From the NCBI GenBank assembly GCA_900555925.1, contig USMU01000023.1, forward strand, positions 1-22,921: 22,921 nucleotides of DNA. Direction: 5' to 3'. Each line of letters begins with the position of its first letter. Position 1 is the stretch's first letter. The DNA is from an uncultured Clostridium sp. (GTDB taxonomy: Bacteria; Bacillota; Clostridia; Christensenellales; Borkfalkiaceae). The notes below the pieces were generated by a model. That model saw only the letters and a program-made list of their open reading frames with translations. It did not search any database and was not told where the DNA came from. The translations under genes and the position numbers were made by a program. Shown here one piece after another: positions 15,633 through 22,921 of this stretch.

Positions 15633-15662
15633 AAACGGCCGTCCTTCGGGCGGCCGTTTTTT
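15633..15662 (+). terminator. Intrinsic terminator after the ATPase gene
   Basis: AAACGGCCG (15633-15641) pairs with CGGCCGTTT (15651-15659), with CC-TTCG-GG at the tip and one bulged T. The run of T continues to 15662. It is a strong stem that separates the ATPase from malQ. Confidence 0.88.
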
Positions 15663-15733
15663 GCGAAAAAAATGCGAGGATACGGGAAAAGGAGAATACA
15701 AGAAGATTCTTTTGGTAATTTTTCGGAAAGTAC

Positions 15734-15762
15734 TTGATTTTTCCGACGGAATGTGGTACATT
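15734..15762 (+). promoter_or_regulatory. Promoter of malQ
   Basis: TTGATT (15734-15739), 17 nt, TACATT (15757-15762), with TGG just before the -10 as an extended element. The predicted start near 15769 leaves a 25-nt leader. Confidence 0.65.
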
Positions 15763-15793
15763 GTTGATAGAAATTTTTTCGGGGGAAAAAGGA

Positions 15794-17302
15794 ATGAACA
15801 GGCAAAGACGGGCGGGAATTCTGCTTCCCGTTTCATCGCTTCCCGGGCCCTACGGGATCGGAACTTTGGGCAGGGGAGCGTATCGGTTTTTGGACAGATT
15901 GGCGGATTCGGGCATGAAAATATGGCAGGTACTGCCTTTGCTGCCTACGAATTACGGCGACAGTCCCTATCAGTCGTGCGCGGCCGAGGCGCTCAATTAT
16001 TATTTCATCGATTTGGATTTTCTGCAAAAAGACGGGCTTCTCGAAAAAGAAGAATACGCTTTTCTCGATTGGGAAACCGATGCGCGGCGGGTGGATTACG
16101 AAAAACTGTTCCGCTTGCGGGTAAACGTTTTGAGATGTGCCTTTTTGAGATTCGACACTTCTTCGGCCGAGTGGAAAAAGTTCCTTGAAGAGGGAAAGTA
16201 TTCCGATTTCGCGCTGTTTATGTCTCTGAAAAGCTGTTTCGGTTATCTGCCTTGGTCTCAATGGCCCGCCGAATACAGGGATTTCGACGAAAACAGAATC
16301 CGTGCCTATGAAAAAGAAAACCGGCGGGACATAGAATTTTGGCAATTTACGCAATATATCTTCCTCGGACAGTGGAGGGCGCTCAAAGCGTATGCGAATT
16401 CCAAAGGGATAGAAATTATGGGGGATATGCCCATTTACGTATCTTCCGACAGCGTGGAAATGTGGAAATATCGGAAAGAACTGTTCCTTTTGGACGACGG
16501 CGGAAACCCCGCGGCCGTGGCGGGAGTTCCGCCTGACGTCTTTTCCGAGGACGGACAGCTTTGGGGAAATCCCGTCTACGATTGGGATAAAATGAAGCAG
16601 AACGGATATTCCTGGTGGCTTAACCGTATCAATTCCGCCTTAGAGCTCTTCGATATTCTCCGCATCGACCATTTCCGCGGCTTCGACCGATTTTATGCGA
16701 TTCCCGCGGGAGCTGCCGACGCGCGCGGAGGAAAATGGCTCGCGGGGCCGGGCGCGGAGCTCTTCCGAGGACGAGAAAACAAAAATATCGTCGCGGAGGA
16801 CCTCGGCATTATCGACGACGGCGTGCGCGCTTTAATGAAGGAAACGGGATATCCCGGCATGAAAGTTTTGGAATTTGCCTTCGACGGAAATCCCGCAAAC
16901 GATCACAAACCTTCAAATTATTCGGAAAATTGCGTCGCTTATACGGGAACGCACGACAACGAACCGCTTTTGGCATATATCGAAAGTTTAGGAAAAAGCG
17001 AAAGGGCAGTCTTTGAAAAAGACTTGAAACGGGAGTGCGCGGCGGCGGACGTTCCGTTTCGCGGAAGATCTGTCTCGGCTCTGAACAAGACCGCGATTCG
17101 TTTGCTCTTTTCGAGCAGGGCGTTTGCCGCGATTGTTCCCATGGGAGATTTGCTCTGTCTCGGAAAGATCGCGAGAATCAATTTCCCTTCCACCGTGTCT
17201 ACTCAAAATTGGAGCTATCGGTTCGAGGAAAAAGATTTTTCCGGAAAAGTATGGACATGGCTGAAAAAGCTAGCGGAAAAATACGGGAGAGGAAAAGAAT
17301 AA
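15794..17302 (+). CDS. malQ: 4-alpha-glucanotransferase (GH77)
   Basis: This 502-residue cytoplasmic enzyme of the GH77 family transfers alpha-1,4-glucan segments between maltooligosaccharides or glycogen chains. It starts with RRAGILLPVSSLPGPYGIG and KIWQVLPLLPTNYGDSPYQS, classic MalQ text. The catalytic residues are visible: nucleophile Asp in ILRIDHFRGFDRFYAIP, acid/base Glu in VAEDLGII, and the stabilising Asp in YTGTHDNE. The length matches bacterial type I enzymes. The ATG at 15794 is chosen for family length; a G-rich run (about 15780-15785) is eight bases ahead, while AAAGGA directly abuts the ATG. It has its own promoter and may drive the deo genes downstream, because no terminator is seen in the spacer after it. 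Confidence 0.95.
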   Translation: MNRQRRAGILLPVSSLPGPYGIGTLGRGAYRFLDRLADSGMKIWQVLPLLPTNYGDSPYQSCAAEALNYYFIDLDFLQKDGLLEKEEYAFLDWETDARRVDYEKLFRLRVNVLRCAFLRFDTSSAEWKKFLEEGKYSDFALFMSLKSCFGYLPWSQWPAEYRDFDENRIRAYEKENRRDIEFWQFTQYIFLGQWRALKAYANSKGIEIMGDMPIYVSSDSVEMWKYRKELFLLDDGGNPAAVAGVPPDVFSEDGQLWGNPVYDWDKMKQNGYSWWLNRINSALELFDILRIDHFRGFDRFYAIPAGAADARGGKWLAGPGAELFRGRENKNIVAEDLGIIDDGVRALMKETGYPGMKVLEFAFDGNPANDHKPSNYSENCVAYTGTHDNEPLLAYIESLGKSERAVFEKDLKRECAAADVPFRGRSVSALNKTAIRLLFSSRAFAAIVPMGDLLCLGKIARINFPSTVSTQNWSYRFEEKDFSGKVWTWLKKLAEKYGRGKE

Positions 17303-17477
17303 AGACGGGAAAGCCGAAACGGGAAAGAGACAGCCGAAAGCAAAATGAAGGCCGAGAAGGGAAAGCCGAAAAAAGCCGAAGCGGAAGAGGCGAAGATAAA
17401 AACGGAGAAACGGAAAGGATAAAAAGTGAAACGAACGGGAAAGGGAAAAGGTGAAGAAAGAGAGGACGCGAAAGCGG
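17303..17477 (+). repeat. Purine-rich low-complexity spacer between malQ and deoC
   Basis: About 175 nt consisting almost wholly of A and G on the coding strand, with recurring GGAAAGCCGAAA, GGAAAG and GAAACGG words and very few T. No promoter, terminator or gene is seen. The C-terminal codons of deoC (17491-18180) end in a similar tract. Confidence 0.65.
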
Positions 17478-17490
17478 AAGGAGCAGAGAC

Positions 17491-18180
17491 ATGGAAATCA
17501 AAGAAATCTTAAAAAAAGTAGATCATACCCTATTGAAACCGGAAGCGGATTGGCCGCAAATCAAAACGCTTTGCGACGAGGGAATCCGTTACGGCGTTGC
17601 AAGCGTCTGTATTCCGCCTCGTTTCGTGCGGCAGGCCAAAGAATATGTGGGAAATTCGCTGAAAATCTGTACCGTCGCGGGATTTCCGAACGGGTATAAT
17701 TCTTCTGAGGTAAAGGCATTTGAAACGAAAAGCGCCTTGGCGGACGGTGCGGACGAAATCGATATGGTCATCGCGGTAGGAGCTTTGAAGGAGGGAAATA
17801 CAGAGTATGTGGAACGGGAGGTCCGCGAGCTGACGAAAATTTGTCACGGGGAGGGAAAAATCATTAAAGTGATTATCGAAACCTGTCTGTTGACGGAGGC
17901 GGAAAAGATAGCCATGTGCGGCATCGTGACCGATGCAGAAGCCGATTTTATCAAGACCTCCACGGGATTTTCCTTCGGCGGTGCGACGAGAGAGGATATT
18001 CGGCTGTTTGCCGCGCATATCGGCAGTCGGGTAAAAATGAAGGCCGCGGGCGGAATTCGTTCTCTGCGGGACGCCGAGGATTTTTTGGCGCTCGGCTGCG
18101 AAAGATTGGGAACGTCCGCTATCGTGCGACTCGCAAAAGAAACGGAAACAGAAACGAAAACAGAAACGAAAAAGGAGTGA
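17491..18180 (+). CDS. deoC: Deoxyribose-phosphate aldolase
   Basis: This 229-residue class I aldolase cleaves 2-deoxyribose 5-phosphate to acetaldehyde and glyceraldehyde 3-phosphate, the last step of deoxynucleoside breakdown. The Schiff-base lysine is K155 in ADFIKTSTGF. Other family blocks are KVDHTLLKPEA, TVAGFPNGYNSSEVKAFE, ADEIDMVIAVGALKEG and VKMKAAGGIRSLRDA. AAGGAG (17478-17483) is seven bases before the ATG. The last 14 residues (TETETKTETKTETKKE-like) are a charged Thr/Glu/Lys tail encoded by GAAACG/GAAACA hexamers. They lie outside the conserved fold and look like microsatellite growth into the gene's end. The ribosome binding site of deoD lies across the stop codon. Confidence 0.96.
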   Translation: MEIKEILKKVDHTLLKPEADWPQIKTLCDEGIRYGVASVCIPPRFVRQAKEYVGNSLKICTVAGFPNGYNSSEVKAFETKSALADGADEIDMVIAVGALKEGNTEYVEREVRELTKICHGEGKIIKVIIETCLLTEAEKIAMCGIVTDAEADFIKTSTGFSFGGATREDIRLFAAHIGSRVKMKAAGGIRSLRDAEDFLALGCERLGTSAIVRLAKETETETKTETKKE

Positions 18181-18186
18181 AAAAGT

Positions 18187-18885
18187 ATGGCTACGCCGCA
18201 TATCGCCGCGGGAAAAGGGGATTTCGCAAAGACGGTGCTCATGCCGGGCGACCCCCTTCGCGCTAAGTATATCGCTGAAAATTATCTCGAAAAGGCCGTC
18301 CTCGTCAACGACGTGAGGGGAATACACGGATATACGGGAGAATACAGGGGCAAACGGGTGTCCGTCATGGCGTCGGGCATGGGTATGCCTTCCATCGGCA
18401 TTTATTCCTATGAATTGTTCCGCTTTTTCGACGTGGAAAATATTATCCGCGTCGGGAGCGCGGGGGCATTGTCCGAAAAATTGAAAGTGCGGGATATTGT
18501 CCTCGCCATGGGCGCCTGCACGGACGGAAACTATGCCGCGCAGTTTTCTCTGCCCGGAACGTTCGCTCCGATCGCGAGTTACCGCTTATTGACCGAAGCG
18601 GTGGAAATCGCCGCAAAATCGGGGATCACTCCGCGCGTCGGAAACGTCTTGTCGAGCGATTTATTCTATGACGATTCCGCTTCTACCTTAAAATGGAACA
18701 AAATGGGCGTCCTCGCCGTGGAAATGGAAACGGCCGCTCTGTATATGAACGCGGCGCGCGCGGGAAAAAATGCGCTCTCTATCTTGACGATCAGCGATAA
18801 TCTCGTCACGGGAGAGGCTACGACCGCGGCGGAAAGACAAAATTCCTTCACGCAGATGATGGAACTCGCTTTGGAGCTCGCATAA
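18187..18885 (+). CDS. deoD: Purine-nucleoside phosphorylase, DeoD type
   Basis: This 232-residue enzyme phosphorolyses purine (deoxy)nucleosides to base and (deoxy)ribose 1-phosphate, which feeds DeoB. It is of the hexameric DeoD class: it starts ATPHIAAGKGDFAKTVLMPGD and carries the phosphate-binding RVGSAGAL. VLSSDLFYDD and the nucleoside-binding VEMETAALY follow, with the catalytic SDN in LTISDNLVTGE. AAAAAGGAG at the end of deoC, 6 nt upstream of this gene, gives tight coupling. The length is normal and no residue looks damaged. Confidence 0.96.
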   Translation: MATPHIAAGKGDFAKTVLMPGDPLRAKYIAENYLEKAVLVNDVRGIHGYTGEYRGKRVSVMASGMGMPSIGIYSYELFRFFDVENIIRVGSAGALSEKLKVRDIVLAMGACTDGNYAAQFSLPGTFAPIASYRLLTEAVEIAAKSGITPRVGNVLSSDLFYDDSASTLKWNKMGVLAVEMETAALYMNAARAGKNALSILTISDNLVTGEATTAAERQNSFTQMMELALELA

Positions 18886-18900
18886 AGGGATATTCGGCGC

Positions 18901-20094
18901 ATGAAAGGACTCATTGACAGGATATTTCTCATCGTTCTCGACAGCTTCGGCGTCGGAGAGTTGCCCGACGCGGCTCTGTACGGCGACGCGGGGAGCAATA
19001 CGTTGCGCTCCGTTTCAAAAAGCCGAAAATTCCGCGCGGAAAGCCTCTCTTCGCTCGGATTGTTCCGTATAGACGGCGTGCGGGATTGGGCGGGGAGTTT
19101 TTCCGCCCCGAACCCCGTTCCCTGCGCCGCGTATGCGAGAATGGCGGAAAAGAGCAGGGGCAAGGATACGACTACGGGACATTGGGAGATCGCGGGGCTC
19201 GTTTCCGAAAAGCCTTTCCCCGTTTATCCGCACGGATTCCCGAAAGAGATTCTGGATTCCTTTTCCAAAGTCACGGGCCGGGGCGTTCTGTGCAACCTTC
19301 CCTATTCGGGAACAAAGGTAATCGAAGATTACGGCGACGAACACTTAAAGACGGGAAAGCTGATCGTGTATACTTCCGCCGACAGCGTTTTTCAGGTGGC
19401 TGCTCACGAGGAATTGATTTCCGCGGAGACGTTATACGAATATTGCCGCGCCGCAAGAAAAATTCTGACGGGCGAAAACGCGGTCGGGCGGGTGATCGCG
19501 AGACCCTTTCTCGGACAAAGCGGACATTTTTACAGAACCTCCCGTCGGCATGATTTTTCTTTGCCGCCTACGGGAGAGACCATGCTCGATATTCTGAAAG
19601 AAAACGGATTGGAAACGATCGGAATCGGGAAAATTTCCGACATCTTCGCGGGGCGGGGATTGACTCAAAATCTCGGAGTCAACCGCGACAATGCCGACGG
19701 TATGACTAAGTTCGACGAATGTCTCGGCCGTGCGTTTCGGGGGCTCTGTTTCGTCAATCTCGTGGATTTCGATATGCTGTACGGGCATCGGAACGACGCG
19801 GACGGATATGCTTCCGCCATAGCCGAATTCGACGATCGGTTAAAAACGGTTCTGCCGAGGTTGGAAAAGGGAGACCTTCTGATCATTACGGCCGACCATG
19901 GCTGCGATCCGTCGACGCCGAGCACCGACCATTCGAGAGAATATGTGCCTTTATTGCTTTACGGAAAACAAGTGCTCGGAAAAAATCTCGGAACGAGAAA
20001 AACGTTCGCCGACATCTCCGCCACGGTGCTCGATTTATTCGGATTGACGGGCGGAGCGGGGACGAGTTTTGCCGAAGAGATATTTTCGCGATAA
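18901..20094 (+). CDS. deoB: Phosphopentomutase
   Basis: This 397-residue enzyme of the alkaline-phosphatase superfamily interconverts (deoxy)ribose 1-phosphate and 5-phosphate using Mn2+, linking DeoD and DeoA to DeoC. Metal and catalytic motifs are present: FLIVLDSFGVGELPDA at the N-terminus and KDTTTGHWEIAG with the active threonine (T90-T92 region). NLVDFDMLYGHRNDADGY and ITADHGCDPSTPSTDHSRE follow. The length matches the roughly 390-residue family. AAAGGGA (18884-18890) overlaps the deoD stop region, 10 bases from the ATG. Its Mn2+ need may connect it loosely to the manganese-controlled ATPase of this region, but that is speculation. Confidence 0.96.
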   Translation: MKGLIDRIFLIVLDSFGVGELPDAALYGDAGSNTLRSVSKSRKFRAESLSSLGLFRIDGVRDWAGSFSAPNPVPCAAYARMAEKSRGKDTTTGHWEIAGLVSEKPFPVYPHGFPKEILDSFSKVTGRGVLCNLPYSGTKVIEDYGDEHLKTGKLIVYTSADSVFQVAAHEELISAETLYEYCRAARKILTGENAVGRVIARPFLGQSGHFYRTSRRHDFSLPPTGETMLDILKENGLETIGIGKISDIFAGRGLTQNLGVNRDNADGMTKFDECLGRAFRGLCFVNLVDFDMLYGHRNDADGYASAIAEFDDRLKTVLPRLEKGDLLIITADHGCDPSTPSTDHSREYVPLLLYGKQVLGKNLGTRKTFADISATVLDLFGLTGGAGTSFAEEIFSR

Positions 20095-20107
20095 ACGGAG
20101 GCGATAA

Positions 20108-20551
20108 ATGGACGGAAAGCATTTGATAGAAAAAGCTCTTTCGGCGAGGCGATATGCTTATGCGCCGTATTCAAACTTTTTTGTCGGCGCCGCGCTCTTG
20201 TGTCGGAACGGCAAAATATACACGGGCTGCAATGTAGAGACTTCGACGTTTACGCCCACTTCCTGTGCGGAAAGAACGGCTTTTGTCAAAGCGCTCAGCG
20301 AGGGGGAACGGGAGTTCGTTGCGATTGCGGTAGTCGGGGGCCGCGGAGAGGAAAAAGACACGGGGTTTTGTCCGCCCTGCGGAGTGTGTCGACAATTTAT
20401 GGAGGAATTCTGCGGGGAAGATTTCAAAATTTTCCTTTCCGACGGAAAAGAAATCCGAGTATATTCTTTGGGAGAATTGCTTCCGTTTTCTTTTGATAAA
20501 TCTTTCGTGAAAGGGAAAGAGTGTCCGAACGATGCGGGGCGCGAAAATTGA
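20108..20551 (+). CDS. cdd: Cytidine deaminase
   Basis: This 147-residue zinc enzyme deaminates cytidine and deoxycytidine to uridine and deoxyuridine, which DeoA can then phosphorolyse. It has AYAPYSNFFVGAALL, GCNVETSTFTPTSCAERTA with the zinc Cys and catalytic Glu, and PCGVCRQFMEEF with the two remaining zinc cysteines. This all-cysteine zinc site is the tetrameric Gram-positive type. It is about ten residues longer than usual because of a charged C-terminal tail (VKGKECPNDAGREN). GGAGG (20097-20101) sits six bases before the ATG, 13 nt after the deoB stop. Confidence 0.95.
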   Translation: MDGKHLIEKALSARRYAYAPYSNFFVGAALLCRNGKIYTGCNVETSTFTPTSCAERTAFVKALSEGEREFVAIAVVGGRGEEKDTGFCPPCGVCRQFMEEFCGEDFKIFLSDGKEIRVYSLGELLPFSFDKSFVKGKECPNDAGREN

Positions 20552-20558
20552 AGAATAC

Positions 20559-20735
20559 GGACGAGGAAAAAGATGTAAGAAGAGAGCAAGCAAAGTGACG
20601 CCGTGAACAAAGGTACCGCTTTGAAACGTTGTCGCAGACGAAAAAAGGACGAGGAAAAAGACGTAAGAAGAGAGCAAACAAGTGACGCCGTGAGCAAAGG
20701 TAATGCTTTGAGACATTGTCGCAGACAAAAAAGAA
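20559..20735 (+). repeat. Tandem duplication of an ~88-bp spacer unit between cdd and deoA
   Basis: The unit that begins GGACGAGGAAAAAGATG at 20559 recurs from 20647 with about ten substitutions and one deleted base. Each copy contains GTGACGCCGTGA, then CAAAG and CTTTG arms of a short hairpin, then GTCGCAGAC. The arms are preserved in both copies while the loop changes (GTACCG versus GTAATG). No promoter or terminator is apparent. An open frame runs through it into deoA but is not conserved protein. Confidence 0.8.
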
Positions 20736-20752
20736 AAGGACGGGAAAGAACG

Positions 20753-22054
20753 ATGAGAATGTACGATATTATTGCAAAAAAACGGGACGGAAAAGAGCTG
20801 TCCAGCGAGGAAATCGAATTTTTTATCCGAGGATACACCGCGGGGGAAATTCCTGACTATCAGGCCTCTGCGCTTCTCATGGCCGCCTATCTGAGAGGAC
20901 TCTCTTTTGCCGAAACCGACGCGCTTACTTCGGCGGTTTTACATTCCGGCTCAATTCTCGATCTGAGCGACGTTCCGGGAATAAAAGCGGACAAACATTC
21001 CACGGGAGGGGTCGGGGACGGCGTTTCCCTGGCCGTGGCCCCCCTTGCGGCCGCCTGCGGCGTCAAAGTCGCCATGATGAGCGGGCGGGGATTGGGACAT
21101 ACGGGGGGAACTTTGGATAAGCTGGAATCGATAGAAGGCTACAACTGCTATCTTTCTCCGGAGCGCTTCCGCTCCGTCGTCGAGTCCGTGGGCTGCTCTA
21201 TCATAGGACAGACGGAAGATCTGGCTCCCGCCGATAAAAAGTTATATGCGCTTCGGGACGTTACGGCTACCGTAAATAAAAAGGAGCTCATTACCGCCAG
21301 CATTCTCGGGAAAAAATTGGCCGAGGGCATAAATTGTCTCGTGTTGGACGTAAAAACGGGAAGCGGGGCCTTTATGAAAACGACCGAGGAGGCTCGCGCG
21401 TTGGCCGCTCTGATGGTTCGTATCGCAAAAGAACACGGCGTCAGGGTTTCGGCACTCATTACCGATATGGACTGCCCTTTGGGAAATGCCGTCGGAAATT
21501 CCCTCGAAGTAATAGAAGCGATAGAGTGCCTCAAAGGGCGCGCGCCCGAAGATTATACTTCGCTCGCGATCGAACTTGCCGCCCGCATGCTGTATCTCGC
21601 GGAAAAAGGTACGATGGAAGAATGCCGCATTCAGTGCGAAAAGGCTCTCGAAAACGGAGCCGCTTGGAAAAAATTCAAAGATATGGTGGCTGCGCACGGA
21701 GGAAATACCGCTTGGATAGAAGATACTTCCCTGTTTCCTTCCGCCGAATGTTCCCGCATCGTTCGGGCGGACAGAGACGGATTTATTTCCCGCATCGATA
21801 CCGAATTATACGGTACCGCTTCCCTGTTGCTCGGCGCCGGCAGAATCAAGAAAGAGGACCCGATCGATCCTTCCGCCGGAATCAAGATCCTCAAAAAGAC
21901 GGGGGACAGGGTAGAAAAGGGAGACGGTATAGCCGTCCTTTTCGCTTCGGACGAGGGATTATTTGTAGAGGCGGAAAAAACGTTGAAAGAGGCTCTCGCC
22001 TATTCGGAATTTCCACCCGAAAAGAGGCCTCTCATCATCGATATTTTAGAATGA
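20753..22054 (+). CDS. deoA: Pyrimidine-nucleoside (thymidine) phosphorylase
   Basis: This 433-residue enzyme phosphorolyses thymidine, deoxyuridine and in many Firmicutes also uridine. It starts MRMYDIIAKKRDGKELS, as family members do, and has the phosphate-binding KHSTGGVGDGVSL, the KTGSGAFM block and GRGLGHTGGTLDKLES. A C-terminal domain follows with IKILKKTGDRVEKGD. The length matches the family. The frame stays open upstream to 20603, but that stretch is the spacer duplication, so the ATG at 20753 is used; AAAGGA (20735-20740) is rather far upstream and GGGAAAG is nearer. It is the last gene of the deo operon; no clear terminator follows. Confidence 0.94.
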   Translation: MRMYDIIAKKRDGKELSSEEIEFFIRGYTAGEIPDYQASALLMAAYLRGLSFAETDALTSAVLHSGSILDLSDVPGIKADKHSTGGVGDGVSLAVAPLAAACGVKVAMMSGRGLGHTGGTLDKLESIEGYNCYLSPERFRSVVESVGCSIIGQTEDLAPADKKLYALRDVTATVNKKELITASILGKKLAEGINCLVLDVKTGSGAFMKTTEEARALAALMVRIAKEHGVRVSALITDMDCPLGNAVGNSLEVIEAIECLKGRAPEDYTSLAIELAARMLYLAEKGTMEECRIQCEKALENGAAWKKFKDMVAAHGGNTAWIEDTSLFPSAECSRIVRADRDGFISRIDTELYGTASLLLGAGRIKKEDPIDPSAGIKILKKTGDRVEKGDGIAVLFASDEGLFVEAEKTLKEALAYSEFPPEKRPLIIDILE

Positions 22055-22307
22055 AAATAAACCTATATATAAGTAATTCTTATGGTATAATGCAAAAAAT
22101 TTTATATTTCGGATAGAAAAACAACCGAAAAAATTTTTTCAAAGGAGAAAAAATTATTAAAGACTCAAAGTGTTGATTGTGTGAAAAATAAAGGAAATTT
22201 GGCGAAAAAGAGAAGAAAAAATATCTACCGAAACCACGAAAAAACAAAAATCGAAAAAATTGATAGAATCAATTTATATTTTTTATTGTATAACTTATAC
22301 GAAACGT
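22055..22307 (+). other. AT-rich gap after deoA with no supported gene
   Basis: This stretch is rich in A and T. It holds a lone extended -10 (TGGTATAAT, 22082-22090) without a good -35, an AT palindrome GAAAAAATTTTTTC (22128-22141), and an AAAGGAG (22141-22147) not followed by a usable start codon. Nothing here is called as a gene. Confidence 0.5.
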
Positions 22308-22336
22308 TTGACAAAAGATAAAGGCGCTGATATAAT
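22308..22336 (+). promoter_or_regulatory. Consensus sigma-A promoter upstream of the lipoprotein gene
   Basis: Perfect TTGACA (22308-22313) and perfect TATAAT (22331-22336) with 17 nt between. The predicted start near 22343 lies about 495 nt ahead of the lipoprotein ATG, leaving either a long leader or a short separate RNA. Confidence 0.85.
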
Positions 22337-22366
22337 CATAGATAATTTCAGACTTCTTAACTTTTG

Positions 22367-22397
22367 GTTGTTCGGTTTCGTAACAACGATTTTTTTT
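22367..22397 (+). terminator. Terminator-like hairpin just downstream of the promoter
   Basis: GTTGTTCG (22367-22374) pairs with CG and AACAAC (22379-22380, 22382-22387) with one bulged T and a GTTT loop, followed by T8 (22390-22397). It would end a transcript of about 55 nt, and may be an attenuator for the downstream gene. Confidence 0.6.
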
Positions 22398-22415
22398 AAT
22401 ATCTACATAATTCGG

Positions 22416-22458
22416 AAACAGCCACGTGGCTGTTTGGCGTAATAAAATTACGCCAAAC
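22416..22458 (+). promoter_or_regulatory. Tandem palindrome-plus-hairpin element, copy 2
   Basis: The 20-bp perfect palindrome AAACAGCCAC/GTGGCTGTTT (22416-22435) is overlapped by a 12-bp hairpin, GTTTGGCGTAAT (22432-22443), loop AAA, ATTACGCCAAAC (22447-22458). It has the same layout as 11700-11744. The CACGTG centre and the GGCGTAAT/ATTACGCC arms are identical, while neighbouring pairs change in a compensated way. Confidence 0.6.
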
Positions 22459-22826
22459 AAATTTATTAAGCAGAACGCGCGGGAACAATTTTGAAAAGTA
22501 AAAGGGAGGCTGAAAACGAACGAACCTTCGTAACGGGAAGCGCTACAAAATCGCGGCGGTACTCAACGGAGCATGCGGTCGAGCGTGACGGGATATGCGA
22601 AATTGCATAAAAGAGGGTACGACGGAAACGAGTATTAAAAAGGCGGTTATCGCGCGACGGGAAGGGATTTTCAAAATCATACGTATGTTGATTTGCGAAA
22701 ATGCCCAAACTGGAAATGGTTCGTTTACGGATTTGAAAAAAATTTTTGTAGTTTCTTTTTTGCTTGGGCGGAAAAGCCCGCAGAGAATCCATGAAAATTT
22801 TAATATGGAACGATTAAAATTTATTT
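22459..22826 (+). other. Leader region of the lipoprotein gene with no supported gene
   Basis: About 370 nt with no reading frame supported by a ribosome binding site. A short hairpin, GGGC-GGAAAA-GCCC, lies near 22767-22780, and an A7T5 tract at about 22737-22748. A frame from a TTG at 22491 gives about 39 unremarkable residues and is not called. Confidence 0.4.
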
Positions 22827-22837
22827 GGAGGTAGATT

Positions 22838-22921
22838 ATGAACAAAAAATTCGGCGCGGCCGTTGCAACGGTTATGGGTCTGATGATGGCGTTCGGGTTC
22901 ACGGCTTGTTGTCCACGGGGT
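22838..22921 (+). CDS. Lipoprotein, N-terminal part only (cut by window end)
   Basis: Only 28 codons are visible: a basic MNKK start, a hydrophobic stretch, and a lipobox-like GFTAC, so the cysteine at 24 would be lipidated and the protein anchored outside the membrane. GGAGG (22827-22831) lies six bases before the ATG. Following a nucleoside-catabolism operon, a substrate-binding lipoprotein for nucleoside uptake would fit, but the visible part cannot show this. Confidence 0.7.
   Translation, partial: MNKKFGAAVATVMGLMMAFGFTACCPRG

Noticed and set aside
20603..20752. N-terminal extension of DeoA by 50 residues
   Set aside because: It is translation of the 88-bp spacer duplication and lacks similarity to the family, which starts at MRMYDIIAKK.
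22181..22321. 46-codon GTG-initiated basic peptide
   Set aside because: The only Shine-Dalgarno-like AAAGGAG is over 30 bases upstream, and the composition is simply that of AT-rich DNA.
22466..22902. Minus-strand frames of 108 and 119 codons and a + strand 79-codon frame near the window end
   Set aside because: No start signals; one overlaps the lipoprotein start, and the translations show no domain features.

Overview
The window reads like the chromosome of an anaerobic, low-to-moderate GC Gram-positive, probably a gut Clostridia-type Bacillota. This is inferred from the pyruvate formate-lyase genes, AGGAGG-type ribosome binding sites, several near-perfect sigma-A promoters (TTGACA, 17 nt, TATAAT), a Firmicutes-style manganese riboswitch and a deo nucleoside-salvage operon. 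No rRNA, tRNA, phage, IS element or CRISPR array is seen. Genes are densely packed on the + strand, apart from one membrane glycosyltransferase on the - strand.

Region 1 (1-6104) is a surface-glycan block: an FAD/NAD(P) amine-oxidase-like oxidoreductase overlapping a GT39-like membrane glycosyltransferase, a GtrA-type flippase, and a convergent second GT39-like enzyme that appears leaderless. Between the convergent genes lies a free-standing promoter / structured RNA / terminator unit (about 4110-4270) that matches no RNA class I can name, followed by a pyrimidine-rich microsatellite.

Region 2 (6351-10094) is a pyruvate formate-lyase operon: pflA, a small CxxC thioredoxin-like protein, a PFL core that stops just before the glycyl-radical domain, and a separate 78-residue protein that is exactly that missing domain. 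This split PFL is the most interesting system in the window. The operon ends at a clear terminator.

Region 3 (10117-12601) holds a membrane-anchored ComEC-type metallo-beta-lactamase-fold protein with a Ser/Asp repeat linker, a 37-bp minisatellite, and a GT8 glycosyltransferase. The GT8 leader carries a tandem palindrome-plus-hairpin element that recurs, with compensatory base changes, near 22416-22458.

Region 4 (12614-15662) is a P-type Ca2+/Mn2+ ATPase behind a yybP-ykoY (manganese) riboswitch whose P1 strand is shared with an intrinsic terminator, so the ON-switch logic can be read directly.

Region 5 (15734-22054) is carbohydrate and nucleoside salvage: malQ, then deoC-deoD-deoB-cdd-deoA, which converts nucleosides to bases plus acetaldehyde and glyceraldehyde 3-phosphate. 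A purine-rich spacer and an 88-bp tandem duplication interrupt it. Region 6 (22055-22921) is a long AT-rich leader with a consensus promoter, a terminator-like hairpin and the second palindrome/hairpin element, ending in the first 28 codons of a lipoprotein cut by the window edge.
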